This document shows, in pieces, positions 43,594 to 52,976 of a DNA stretch of 64,000 nucleotides. This stretch comes from Solibacillus faecavium. GTDB lineage: Bacteria; Bacillota; Bacilli; Bacillales_A; Planococcaceae. The stretch covers positions 434,001 through 498,000 of the forward strand of contig NZ_JACSPZ010000002.1 in the NCBI RefSeq assembly GCF_014836905.1, in the 5' to 3' direction. Made by a program: the position numbers and the translations under genes. Below the pieces are notes generated by a model that searched no databases, had not been told where the DNA came from, and saw only the letters and a list, made by a program, of their open reading frames with translations. Position 1 is the first letter of the stretch. Each line of letters opens with the position of its first letter.

Positions 43594-44634
43594 TTATCGA
43601 ATTTTAACGCTATAGTAGCGCATAGCCTTTGGGACCCCTTCCATATCAAATATACCATCGACGATTAAACGTCTGACACGATATTCTATAAATTGATCGC
43701 CCACAGATTGATCTAAATGACCAATTACTTCGCCGATGATTCTAGCTGATTTTATAAAGTCATTGTTCTTTTTCTCCTGATGGAGCTTCTTCACTGTCTG
43801 GATGATGTACTCATCGTAAAAAGTTTCGGAGACACTCATTATTTGATGACTTTCCCAAATGCGTAACACTTCTTTCCCCTCACAAAGTTTCTCCCATTGC
43901 TGTTCAAATGCTTTACGTTCCGTTTGCGTTAATGCATGACCCAGATTTTCGTTTTCATAAATTTGCTTTAATTGTTCAGACGAAAGTTCTCCCATATTTC
44001 GTGGTGTAAAATCGATTTCAGGTCTATCAACATGAATTTTATATGCCTCATTTGTATGCATGATATAGATATTGTTTGTTTTCTCTTTTAATAAATAGAG
44101 AACATATCTTAAACCAGTTTGTTCATGTGCATTTTCTCCGACCCAAATAATAATCTGATGTTGACTTGGTGTTTGTTCAATGTTTAATGAAGTCCGTTCA
44201 AAGTAATCTTCATAATCGAATAGCACGTCATCATCTATGTTTATATTTGTTCTTAACCATTCAAATCGATTAGTTATTCCTTGTGCGTTATGTAAATGCC
44301 AGATAGGCCCTATTGAAAACAAATCGGAAAAGGTAATAATCCTTTCCTGCTGATCTAGTCCTAATTTTTTTAAAGCAATTTTTAAGCTTCCAGTTGGTGA
44401 ATCGCCAAATACAATATGAGTAGTATGAAATTGTGTGTGCAGTTCGTTATTTGCTTGTTCTTTTTTGTAAGCTAATAGTTCGTTGTATGTTTTTTTAATA
44501 TCTAAAAAGAATTGCTGTTCTGAATACCCCTTTCTTTCTTCAACTAATTGCATACGTAAAAAGAATTGAGCTAATAAAGATCTCAGTTCTTCATCCTCCA
44601 AGTGATTTAGCATCTCTTTTATTTCATGAAACAA
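43594..44634 (-). CDS. DUF1835 domain protein
   Basis: The 346-residue protein starts with a 65-residue helical segment, then the DUF1835 domain (THIVFGDSPTGSLKIALKKL at about 72-91, with FSDLFSIGPIWHL) and a C-terminal DUF3658-like helical domain (about 240-346). The family is widespread in Bacillales and of unknown function. The middle segment keeps the aspartates and glycine near GDSPTG that suggest nucleotide binding, though this is inference. Confidence 0.8.
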   Translation of the reverse strand: MFHEIKEMLNHLEDEELRSLLAQFFLRMQLVEERKGYSEQQFFLDIKKTYNELLAYKKEQANNELHTQFHTTHIVFGDSPTGSLKIALKKLGLDQQERIITFSDLFSIGPIWHLHNAQGITNRFEWLRTNINIDDDVLFDYEDYFERTSLNIEQTPSQHQIIIWVGENAHEQTGLRYVLYLLKEKTNNIYIMHTNEAYKIHVDRPEIDFTPRNMGELSSEQLKQIYENENLGHALTQTERKAFEQQWEKLCEGKEVLRIWESHQIMSVSETFYDEYIIQTVKKLHQEKKNNDFIKSARIIGEVIGHLDQSVGDQFIEYRVRRLIVDGIFDMEGVPKAMRYYSVKIR

Positions 44635-44811
44635 TTAAATACCCCTTTTCATTAAATTTTACCATTATTTCAGTTCCACTAGCGGTAAACATTAATACTT
44701 AAAGCTATTTACAATGTTTTTTTGAGAATCGCTCGTTTTTCAATGCCCTAGCACAAAAGTGGTCGAGCGTTTACTTAAGCGCTTTTGTTCCTAAAAGGAG
44801 TGGATGATGAA

Positions 44812-45014
44812 GTAATGAGATAAATAGAGGAATGAATTTCCGTTATTTTTAAAATAACATAAAAAATAGTAAAAATAAGGGAAGGGATTTCCGTTATTGA
44901 CCTAAAAAACATAAAAATTCATGATTTTATTGAAAATAACGGTAAAACGTTCCCTTATTTAACCTAAAAATGAGCTACCTCATTCAAATAACGGTATAAT
45001 CTTCCCTTATTTGG
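44812..45014. repeat. Four-module inverted element, copy A
   Basis: Four 26-bp modules: two direct (44822-44847 and 44873-44898, ending TTTCCGTTATT) and two inverted (44935-44960 and 44987-45012, starting AATAACGGTA). Module starts are 51, 62 and 52 bp apart. Non-coding. It lies directly before a second repeat family at 45.1 kb. Confidence 0.9.
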
Positions 45015-45094
45015 CCGGGACTGAAAAACTTAATGAAGTACTTTCTATCTAAAAAGGGGTTTTGGATGTGCTACACTAAGTTGGATCAGTGCTT

Positions 45095-45242
45095 TATTGG
45101 CTTTATTGCTTTTGTTCCTTTATAAAGAGGGCAAAACTTTAGGATTGGTGGCCTCGCTAACGGCAATAAAGTCACGGGGTTTTAGCGGGTGTCTTGCCGT
45201 TACTCACCACCAATCAATCAAGTATAATTTTATTAGAAAATC
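45095..45242. repeat. Stem-loop repeat family 2, copy at 45.1 kb
   Basis: GATTGGTGG (45143-45151) pairs with CCACCAATC (45207-45215), and TAACGGCAA (45158-45166) pairs with TTGCCGTTA (45194-45202). It ends in ATTAGAAAATC at 45232-45242, just before the DUF4256 gene. Its sequence is related to copies at 49.4 and 55.9 kb. Confidence 0.82.
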
Positions 45243-45288
45243 TTCCCTATATTATGGTTAAATTAACTATTAAGAGGTGTATCTACCA

Positions 45289-45852
45289 ATGGCAATACGA
45301 AAAAATTTAACAACAACACAGAGTGAACAATTACTATCAACTTTAAAAGCCCGATTCGAACAGCATATGGAGCGGCATCCGAATATTGACTGGGAAAATG
45401 TGCAGGCAAAACTGGAGGCAAATCCTGAAAAGCTTTGGTCTCTTCATGAAATGGAACGGACAGAAGGTGAGCCTGATATCGTTGCCTATCATTATGAAAC
45501 GGACACGTATACTTTTATGGACTGCTCACCTGAAAGCCCTAAAGGTCGTAGAAGTATTTGTTATGACCAGGAGGCATTGGATGCGAGAAAGAAAAACAAA
45601 CCGGAAGATAGTGCAATGAATATGGCGGCATCGATGGGCATTGAAATTTTATCAGAAGTCGAATATCGGTCATTACAACTGCTTGGAAACTTTGATTTGA
45701 AAACTTCCAGCTGGGTTTTGACACCACCGGAAATACGTAAACTTGGAGGAGCGATTTTCTGCGATCGTCGCTATGATACAGTTTTCATGTATCATAATGG
45801 TGCAGACTCTTATTATAGCGCGCGAGGATTCAGAGGGTCTCTTTCTGTTTAA
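45289..45852 (+). CDS. DUF4256 protein
   Basis: A 187-residue soluble protein with the DUF4256 conserved segments MERTEGEPDIVAY (about 52-64), TFMDCSPESPKGRRSICYD and GGAIFCDRRYDTVFMYHNGADSYYSARGFRG. The function is unknown. The ATG at 45289 is preceded by AGAGGTGT; the ORF extends 4 codons upstream without support. A stem-loop repeat lies in its 5' leader. Confidence 0.82.
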   Translation: MAIRKNLTTTQSEQLLSTLKARFEQHMERHPNIDWENVQAKLEANPEKLWSLHEMERTEGEPDIVAYHYETDTYTFMDCSPESPKGRRSICYDQEALDARKKNKPEDSAMNMAASMGIEILSEVEYRSLQLLGNFDLKTSSWVLTPPEIRKLGGAIFCDRRYDTVFMYHNGADSYYSARGFRGSLSV

Positions 45853-45881
45853 TTTACATTTAGCAGCTACAACCATTAAGA

Positions 45882-45914
45882 AAGCCGATGTCACACACAA
45901 AGCGACATCGGCTT
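45882..45914. terminator. Bidirectional terminator between DUF4256 and ABC genes
   Basis: AAGCCGATGTC pairs with GACATCGGCTT, an 11-bp perfect stem between convergent genes. Confidence 0.85.
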
Positions 45915-45934
45915 ATTTGAAATTCTACTACAAC

Positions 45935-46801
45935 CTACACATCATAAAACTCCCGATACAACTCTTCCAAATTACGTTTTAACGGATTTACCGACTGAAT
46001 TTGTATATTCTGCTTAAGTAACCATTGCAGATAGATTTCAATCGAGTATACCGCATCTGTAATCAGTCGATTTTCATTTACCTGAAATGGAAGTTCACTA
46101 CCTTGCATTATTTGAGCAAGGTCATGATTAGGATCACACTTAATCTCATAAGGTACATCGACCTTTGACTCGAGCTGATTTGTATGAAGCTTTCCCTCTT
46201 TAATAAACCAGATTGTATCAGTCAAATCCTCCAGTATATCGAGGTTATGTGTGGAGATGACGATGCTGATCCCCTGTCCATGAAGTGTGCGGATCAATTG
46301 CTTTAATTCTATAGTGCTTGTTGGGTCCAATCCGTTAAACGGTTCATCCATTAAAATAATGAGCGGCTTTGTTAGAATACTTACCGCAATAAACAAATGT
46401 TGGCGCATCCCGTAAGAATAGGATTTCACAGGCTGATTCACATAGGAGCGAATTCCGACTAGATCTATAATATCCTCGATATCATTAGGGGGAATTTTAT
46501 AGACATTGGCAATAAACGACAGATGATCATAACCTGTTAGCTGCATATACAAGTAATTATCACTCGGTAAAAAAGAGATATATTTAAAAAATTCAGGGCT
46601 ATTATGAGAAATGTTATTTATTTGAACTGAGCCGCCATTTATTTCTTCCAGCCCTAATACTGAGCGCATTAACGTTGATTTCCCTGCCCCATTTGGTCCT
46701 ACAAGGCCGATAATTTCCCCGCCTCCAATCGAAAAATTAATATTTTCGAGAACCGATTTATTTTTATACTTTTTTTCGAGCTGATGTACGTGCAATACCA
46801 T
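45935..46801 (-). CDS. ABC transporter ATP-binding protein
   Basis: The 288-residue ATPase has Walker A GPNGAGKST (35-43), the Q-loop, signature SYGMRQ (a form of LSGGQ) and Walker B LIILMDEP followed by FNGLD. The C-terminal 80 residues form an extension typical of Bcr/Nat-type drug or lantibiotic exporters. It starts at the last base of the permease stop (TAATG), so both are translated together. Confidence 0.88.
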   Translation of the reverse strand: MVLHVHQLEKKYKNKSVLENINFSIGGGEIIGLVGPNGAGKSTLMRSVLGLEEINGGSVQINNISHNSPEFFKYISFLPSDNYLYMQLTGYDHLSFIANVYKIPPNDIEDIIDLVGIRSYVNQPVKSYSYGMRQHLFIAVSILTKPLIILMDEPFNGLDPTSTIELKQLIRTLHGQGISIVISTHNLDILEDLTDTIWFIKEGKLHTNQLESKVDVPYEIKCDPNHDLAQIMQGSELPFQVNENRLITDAVYSIEIYLQWLLKQNIQIQSVNPLKRNLEELYREFYDV

Positions 46802-49284
46802 TAAGATGCCATCCTCCTTCTAAATAAAAGACCGATTACGAACAAGAAGCTTCCGCTAATGAATAAAATGACTGTGCCACTTATAAAGTTCACTCGTCCA
46901 TTATTTGCTTCAATGGATTTCCAACCATCTATCACATTCCAAGTATCAAAGTAGACAAATGGATTATAAAAACTGCTCGCTAATTCAATATAATAGTTTC
47001 CGACCATATAGCCTGTAATGACAATCAAGAACGTCACAATAATAGCTGCGTAATGGTTTTTCATCACTTTTCCTATGAAACTGAACAGGCTATTCAAAAA
47101 GTAAATTTGAGCGATGATAAGAATTCCGCTTTTCACAAGAAGTGCAGCCAAGCTTTCAAAGTAAAAATACGCATTATCGGCTGTTGAAAGGAAAAAATGT
47201 TCCTCTATCCTTTCCCTCGCATAAATCAAAATCGGATAATTCGCTTCCCCAAAGCCCCCAATAAGTATGGCAACGAGGAAAACGATAGCACTGCTAATAA
47301 GGAGTAAACTACCGGCAATCACGAAATTATAGAGCCATTTCGTTATATAAACGGATGTAAGTCGAATCGGCTTCGTTGCTAAAAAGTTAATCGTTGGATT
47401 AGGACTGCGCTCCTCAGCTATCGTTGTCCATAACAGTAATACAAATAGAAGCAATACAAACAGCATCATATTCCAATCCATAAATTTGTAGACAGTGAAC
47501 AAACTGCTGTTGTCATATTTAGTATTTTGTTCCTGGAAAAGCTTTAACCTTTTAAAATGGTCATTATCAACAGCACGACTCGGATCATGAAAATTAGAAA
47601 CCCATTTATGTCCAAGTGGCCATGGGGTAATCCCCTTGTCTTCCAGAATCATTTGCTGCTCTTCAGATGCCATATCTGTCAAAGTGCTTGTGCTTTCACT
47701 GTCTTTATATGAACCTGGCTCCAGCGACTTCATAACTTTACGAAAAGTTTCGGAAAAGTCAGGGGAATTAATCTCGCCTTTTAAACTTTCCACTGCATCA
47801 TACCGATTTTCCAATTGTTTTATCATCAATTGGAACGGGTTTTGATCCAGTATTTCCATTTCTTCTCCGGCTTGCTCCGCCATTTGCTGTTGTAATGCCT
47901 GTTCGAGTTCAAATTCTTCCGCGACCATTTTCCAATGTGCCTGATCTTGAATAATTTGATTTTGATAACTTTCAATCGCTTTTAATGCTTTGTCAGGGAA
48001 TGTTTGATACTGCTCATTCACTGCAATAACGACGCCGCCAATCATTCCGAATAATAAAATGATAGTAAAAAGAATATGTCCTTTGCGATTCTTTTTTAAA
48101 TGCTCGAATTGCAGAAGCTTAAACTTCTGTGTTGATCGATACTGCTTTTTTGTTGTATTAAGTTGAGGTACTGTAAACTTGATATTTTTTGTTCGAATAA
48201 TAACATACGCAATGATACTACTAATAATGAGCAGCAATAGCATGCCAAGTAAATACAGAACAAAACGATTTGAAGTCAACAAGTGCGGTTCATATGAAGC
48301 AATCAAGTGAATCGGGTTGCCTATTTGGAATCCAGTCTTTAATGAAATCATGTAGCTGATGAAAACCAGCATACTAATGACAAAGAACAGGACGCCTAAA
48401 TTGGCTTGCTGCTTGAACAGGCAAATTGTTATAAGCAATAGAAATGAAACGAAAATCCCCCAGCCAATCGGAATAAAAACTAGCCACTTCCATACAGGTA
48501 CCAAAATCATTTCTGAACCGACGGCTACTTCCAGCGGGTAAAAGATTGTATTGACATTCCCAGTTAATAAGGGAGGTAAAAATGATAGAATACTTGCTAT
48601 TAAAATATACATAAATACGATACTTAGTAATGGAACTAAGTATCCGTAATAAATGGATGTATTGGATAATGAGTTTATTTTAAAGAAATCAAATAGCCAT
48701 TTTTCTTTGTCAGCCATATATTTAAAACAAAATACAAGCAGGAGCATAAATATAGTAATTGGGCTAAAAAAAATCTGGAATAACTGCTTTGTAAAGAGGG
48801 CCGTTTTATAGGGAGTGATCTGCTCTGTATATGGGAGATCATATTCAAGTAAATGTTCGGCCATAAGTCGCTCAAACTTTAATGTATCTTGATTTAGGTA
48901 AGGTATAAATTTGGTTGTGGCGGTATATGTTTCGTACTCATTTATATAGGCAAGCTGTTGTTGTGCAATCTGGAGATCCCCTTCATTAATCTTTGCCAAT
49001 ATCTCTTTTATATGCTCTTCTTTCACCAAAAGAATGTCCAACGATTCCCGTTCATCAGGTGTTAGACCAATAACGCGGTCTTTCGTTAGCATACTGGAAA
49101 TTAAAAGACGAACAGTTTCTTCACGATTGTCGAATGTTTCCTGCAACTCGTTCTTCGTTGCACCCGACTGCGTACTATTAATGCCCAGCAGTATACAAAC
49201 AAGAAGCCCCATTGCAATCGGAAACAGGAAAATATACTTACTTTTTAGCCATCCCTTCATAAGAAAATGGATTATTTCTTTCAT
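46801..49284 (-). CDS. Very large ABC-2 type permease (apparently two fused halves)
   Basis: The 827-residue protein is about twice the usual ABC-2 permease size. It has two similar halves, each beginning with a basic segment and a membrane helix (residues about 13-33 and 405-425), followed by a large extracellular loop (with Glu/Gln-rich helices) and then five more helices. Together they suggest about twelve membrane segments. The second loop spans about 180 residues. Start at 49284: GGAGGGGG lies upstream. With the adjacent ATPase it should export a peptide or drug, or detach lipoproteins; the substrate is unknown. Confidence 0.78.
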   Translation of the reverse strand: MKEIIHFLMKGWLKSKYIFLFPIAMGLLVCILLGINSTQSGATKNELQETFDNREETVRLLISSMLTKDRVIGLTPDERESLDILLVKEEHIKEILAKINEGDLQIAQQQLAYINEYETYTATTKFIPYLNQDTLKFERLMAEHLLEYDLPYTEQITPYKTALFTKQLFQIFFSPITIFMLLLVFCFKYMADKEKWLFDFFKINSLSNTSIYYGYLVPLLSIVFMYILIASILSFLPPLLTGNVNTIFYPLEVAVGSEMILVPVWKWLVFIPIGWGIFVSFLLLITICLFKQQANLGVLFFVISMLVFISYMISLKTGFQIGNPIHLIASYEPHLLTSNRFVLYLLGMLLLLIISSIIAYVIIRTKNIKFTVPQLNTTKKQYRSTQKFKLLQFEHLKKNRKGHILFTIILLFGMIGGVVIAVNEQYQTFPDKALKAIESYQNQIIQDQAHWKMVAEEFELEQALQQQMAEQAGEEMEILDQNPFQLMIKQLENRYDAVESLKGEINSPDFSETFRKVMKSLEPGSYKDSESTSTLTDMASEEQQMILEDKGITPWPLGHKWVSNFHDPSRAVDNDHFKRLKLFQEQNTKYDNSSLFTVYKFMDWNMMLFVLLLFVLLLWTTIAEERSPNPTINFLATKPIRLTSVYITKWLYNFVIAGSLLLISSAIVFLVAILIGGFGEANYPILIYARERIEEHFFLSTADNAYFYFESLAALLVKSGILIIAQIYFLNSLFSFIGKVMKNHYAAIIVTFLIVITGYMVGNYYIELASSFYNPFVYFDTWNVIDGWKSIEANNGRVNFISGTVILFISGSFLFVIGLLFRRRMAS

Positions 49285-49405
49285 ATATCCCCCTCCACTC
49301 ATAATTTTGCAACTACTAAATTTAAATCTTATTAAGCTATTGTTCTTTTTTCATTTTAACATTTAAAATCCAAAATATGTATAAAGTGGTTAAATACCCT
49401 TCCGT

Positions 49406-49600
49406 AAGTTGGGGGTGACAAAATTGAAATAATAAAATTTTCTATTGAAGCCTGTCCTGATTAGACATAAAATGAATTTCTGCAAAAATGAAGAGATATA
49501 ATAGAGTATTTCCCCGCCGCCTCGCGATAGCGTGGCTTGACTGGGGTTATTTACTCCACTCAATAACAAGGGCAAAATTTTGGATTGGTGGGCGAAAGAG
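49406..49600. repeat. Stem-loop repeat family 2, partial copy at 49.4 kb
   Basis: Matches 55891-56160 in AAGTTGGGGGTGACAAAATT, the AATTTCTGCAAAAATGAAG region and the GGGCAAAATTTTGGATTGGT stretch, but lacks the downstream half of the long stem. It is non-coding between the ABC genes and DedA. Confidence 0.8.
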
Positions 49601-49627
49601 GGGTAAAAACATTTAGTAATGGGTAAT

Positions 49628-49661
49628 AAAAAAGGTAGCCTATTAACCTAGGCTACCTTTT
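49628..49661 (-). terminator. Terminator after the DedA gene
   Basis: AAAAGGTAGCCTA pairs with TAGGCTACCTTTT; U-rich on the minus strand. Confidence 0.85.
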
Positions 49662-49665
49662 CAAA

Positions 49666-50304
49666 CTATTTCTTATTTGGTAAATTCATTTTACGCTCCA
49701 ATAACTTGATGCGGTATTTATAAATCGCATAAATTACTGCTAAAATTATAATGAGAATAACAAATGGTTGTAGGTATTGCTTAAACAGCTCTCCTGCCTG
49801 TTCCCAATTTTCACCTAGCTTAATACCTAAATACACATAAAGCGCGGTAATTGGAAACATTGCTAAAAACGTGTAAATTGAAAACTTCCATACATTCATT
49901 TTTGTCATCCCGCACGGAACGGAAATCGCTGTACGGACGATTGGCATAAAGCGTCCGAAAAAGGCGACACCAGCACCATATTTTGCGAAAAACTTGTCCG
50001 CTGCATTTACTTGCTTTTCATTAATCAAGAAGAACTTCCCATACTTCAGTACAATCGGACGACCACCATAGCGACCTACCGCGTATAATGTCAATGGCCC
50101 AATTGTTCCACCTACAGTACCTGCAAGCACCATTAGCCAATATTTATATTCTCCCTGAGATATCCAAAACCCGGCCATCGGTAAGATGACTTCTGCCGGA
50201 ATAAATTCAAAGCAGAGTGCTAATAATACACCCAAATAGCCTAACCCTTTAAAAAACTCAATCATTGGTAAAATGATTGTATCTAACAACAAAAACAACT
50301 CCAA
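49666..50304 (-). CDS. DedA-family (VTT domain) membrane protein
   Basis: A 212-residue protein with about five hydrophobic segments. The DedA/VTT core is seen as FEFIPAEVILPMAGFWISQG (about 32-51), GGTIGPLTLYAVGRYGG and FFGRFMPIVRTAISVPCG (about 115-132), with the family's Glu and Arg residues. DedA proteins move lipid carriers such as undecaprenyl phosphate or phospholipids across the membrane. TTG at 50304 is the only start with a GGAG nearby. Confidence 0.85.
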   Translation of the reverse strand: MELFLLLDTIILPMIEFFKGLGYLGVLLALCFEFIPAEVILPMAGFWISQGEYKYWLMVLAGTVGGTIGPLTLYAVGRYGGRPIVLKYGKFFLINEKQVNAADKFFAKYGAGVAFFGRFMPIVRTAISVPCGMTKMNVWKFSIYTFLAMFPITALYVYLGIKLGENWEQAGELFKQYLQPFVILIIILAVIYAIYKYRIKLLERKMNLPNKK

Positions 50305-50666
50305 TCATTTGCAATCTCCAAAGTCAAAATCGACAGAAACCGATTTTACCCCTTTAGTCCACTTCTACATTCATATAGCATACAAAAACTTGGAACGTTT
50401 CACAATAGAAATTCCGAAAACCTACCACTTTTATGTATGTTCTCCTTTATAATAGAACGCCGTCCCGCCAATAATGTTGCCTTATTCATGATATTGCCCT
50501 ATTAGAGTAGTGTATGTATATGCAAAAAGCGATATGTCACAACCACTTTGACATTTTCCTTTTCTTAACAGGCTAGAGTATTAGAGAGAAAACAGTAAAA
50601 TTCAGGAAACTTTAGTTATCCTTTTAACGTATATATTATTAGTCTTACATATATTGGAGGTTTCAA
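50305..50666. other. Intergenic region, 362 bp
   Basis: It separates the divergent DedA and 142-residue genes. A TTGACA at 50553-50558 could be a -35, but no -10 lies at a normal distance. I see no repeat or structured RNA. Confidence 0.35.
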
Positions 50667-51095
50667 ATGAATAATCAACCTACGTTAAGAAAATTTTTTG
50701 TGCCTATTATTTATTTAGCTGAATGGTTTCTTTTCTTATTTGTTGCTCTTTGCATTGCTACTTTAAATATGATTAATTTAGTGAATATTATTACTGTCGA
50801 CATGCCTTGGGAAGAACCACTTATTTTTACATCATCATTTATTTTTTCTTTGTCATTTGTAATAGGACTAGCAATCATTTGCTTTTTTTACAATAAGTTT
50901 TTAATGGGAAGTAAAGCGTATCAAAAATTTAAAAAGACTATATGGGGTATTCTTTTTGGATTGAACACAATTAGTTGTGTACTTTGTGGGATCCTTATTT
51001 ATGGTTTCAATTTCTTTCATTCTGATGGAATACTACTGCTAATAATTACTTTATTAAGTGCTATAATAACAAAAATATTTATTTCTAAAAATTAG
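50667..51095 (+). CDS. 142-residue four-helix membrane protein, unknown
   Basis: It has four hydrophobic segments (about residues 13-38, 52-75, 86-110 and 116-137) with short loops. TTGGAGG lies 7 bases before the ATG. The short spacing and lack of charged domains suggest a small membrane protein of the DUF-type group common in Bacillales. The family is not identified. Confidence 0.55.
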   Translation: MNNQPTLRKFFVPIIYLAEWFLFLFVALCIATLNMINLVNIITVDMPWEEPLIFTSSFIFSLSFVIGLAIICFFYNKFLMGSKAYQKFKKTIWGILFGLNTISCVLCGILIYGFNFFHSDGILLLIITLLSAIITKIFISKN

Positions 51096-51161
51096 TATCA
51101 TAGAAATTATAACTATTCTACATATAAATCCATACAAAATTTACTCTCCTATAAAATTAAA

Positions 51162-51197
51162 ACGGATCTGGAAAACGATTAATTTTCCAAATCCGCT
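51162..51197. terminator. Terminator after the sugar ABC permease gene
   Basis: CGGAT-TGGAAAA and TTTTCCA-ATCCG arms with a 7-base loop, between convergent genes. Confidence 0.75.
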
Positions 51198-51223
51198 TAT
51201 ATATTCGGCTATAATACAATTAA

Positions 51224-52033
51224 TTATCCTTTAACAGAACCCGCTGTAATCCCTGCAATGAAGTAGCGTTGCAGGAATAAATATGCAAGAATCATAGGAG
51301 CTGATGCTATTAAGACTCCAGTAAATAATAGTGGATAGTTCGTCGCATATTCTCCTTGGAATTCCAGCAATGCAAGAGGAAGCGTTTTATAATCATTATT
51401 CGTAATAAATAATAATGGATACAATAAATCGTTCCAGTGCATTACGCATAAGAAAATGGCTGTCGCTGCAATTGAAGGCAATGATAAAGGCAAGGCAATC
51501 TTATAATACATTTTAAATTCACTGGCTCCGTCAATTGTAGCTGCTTCAAATAATGATTTAGGGATAGATTTCATAAATCCAGTTATTATAAATATAGCAA
51601 CGGGCATTGTGACAGCAATATTTACTAAAATTAAACCTAGCAAACTATTTGTTAAGCCTAAGTTATATACTAGCTGATAAAGCGGTATCATATTTACTTG
51701 AGCAGGCACCATCATTCCCAGCGTAAATAACGAAAAGATAATGACCCCAATCCATCCAAACATTCTCGTTACACTATATGCAATCAAAGTTGCAAACAAT
51801 AGAGTAAGCGTTACAGAAAAAAACGTAACAATTACACTGTTCATGAAATAACGGGACATTGGTTGTTCCGTAAAAATGGATACGTAGTTTTTAAAACTAA
51901 GGCTGCTCGGTAATCCTAATATATTTGAAAATACCTCTGATGTAGATTTAAATGTTGTAAGAACGACAATCATCATAGGTATAATGACGACTAAAGCAAA
52001 TAATGTTAAAAGTATGAACCTTATAAAACGCAT
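51224..52033 (-). CDS. Sugar ABC transporter permease, MalG type
   Basis: A 269-residue permease with six expected helices and the ATPase-contact loop EAATIDGASEFKMYYKIALP at about 164-183. It is the third gene of an operon (binding protein, MalF type, MalG type) and ends at a terminator. No ATPase gene is in the operon, so a shared ATPase such as MsmX is expected elsewhere. Confidence 0.9.
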   Translation of the reverse strand: MRFIRFILLTLFALVVIIPMMIVVLTTFKSTSEVFSNILGLPSSLSFKNYVSIFTEQPMSRYFMNSVIVTFFSVTLTLLFATLIAYSVTRMFGWIGVIIFSLFTLGMMVPAQVNMIPLYQLVYNLGLTNSLLGLILVNIAVTMPVAIFIITGFMKSIPKSLFEAATIDGASEFKMYYKIALPLSLPSIAATAIFLCVMHWNDLLYPLLFITNNDYKTLPLALLEFQGEYATNYPLLFTGVLIASAPMILAYLFLQRYFIAGITAGSVKG

Positions 52034-52044
52034 GTCACTTCCCC

Positions 52045-52926
52045 CTATTCCTGTACCTTACTAGCTCTCAACATTCTAAATTGCAGTACTGTGATAATAG
52101 CAATAATAATCATGAATAAGACTGATTCAGCTGAAGCATATCCGAACTCAAAGCTTCTAAATGCAGTCGTATAAATGAGCGTTGCCAAAATTTCCGTTGA
52201 ATAATTAGGGCCACCACGCGTCATTGCGAAAATCAAGTCGAAAGCTTTAAAGGACTGAATGGTCGTATATGCCATAACAATAGTCGCTGATGGTGCAATC
52301 ATCGGCCAAGTAACATACCTAAAACGCTGCCAACGACTTGCGCCTTCTATATTAGCCACCTCATATAAATCTTCAGGAATCGCTTGTAATCCTGCTACAA
52401 AAATGACTAACATTTGACCTGTATGGAACCAAACTTGTGTTACAGCAACTGAATAAATAGCTATATTTTGATTACCTAACCAACTTTGCTGTAAAAACTC
52501 AAGATTTAAATAACCTAGAATCGTGTTTAATATGCCGATATTTGGGTCATAAACAAATGACCAAATAAACGCTACAGAAACTGAACTTAAAATTGTCGGG
52601 AAAAAATATAATGCACGTAAAAATACATTTGTTTTTGTATTTTTAATTAAAAACAGTGCAAACAGCAATGAAAATCCCGTTTGGAAAATCAAGACAAATA
52701 GCATAAATTTCAAGTTATTGCCCATAGCCTTCAAGAATATAGAATCATTTGTAAGTATATTTATGTAGTTATCAAATCCAACTATGTTAAAGTCTGGCGA
52801 AAGTCCGTCCCAATCTGTAAAAGAGTATATTACAGCATTAATAGTAGGAATGATAAAGAAAGTAGAATATAAAATTAAACCTGGAATTAAAAATAATAGT
52901 AAGGCCTTATTCCTTTTTAAGTTCAT
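52045..52926 (-). CDS. Sugar ABC transporter permease, MalF type
   Basis: A 293-residue permease with six expected helices and the EAA-type loop YEVANIEGASRWQRFRYVTWP around residue 200. It starts MNLKRNKALLLFLIPGL. It pairs with the adjacent MalG-type gene after an 11-base gap. The imported sugar is unknown. Confidence 0.9.
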   Translation of the reverse strand: MNLKRNKALLLFLIPGLILYSTFFIIPTINAVIYSFTDWDGLSPDFNIVGFDNYINILTNDSIFLKAMGNNLKFMLFVLIFQTGFSLLFALFLIKNTKTNVFLRALYFFPTILSSVSVAFIWSFVYDPNIGILNTILGYLNLEFLQQSWLGNQNIAIYSVAVTQVWFHTGQMLVIFVAGLQAIPEDLYEVANIEGASRWQRFRYVTWPMIAPSATIVMAYTTIQSFKAFDLIFAMTRGGPNYSTEILATLIYTTAFRSFEFGYASAESVLFMIIIAIITVLQFRMLRASKVQE

Positions 52927-52976
52927 CCAATCATCCCTTTACATTAAATAGAGTGGGGGAAAAAATCCCCCTTCTA

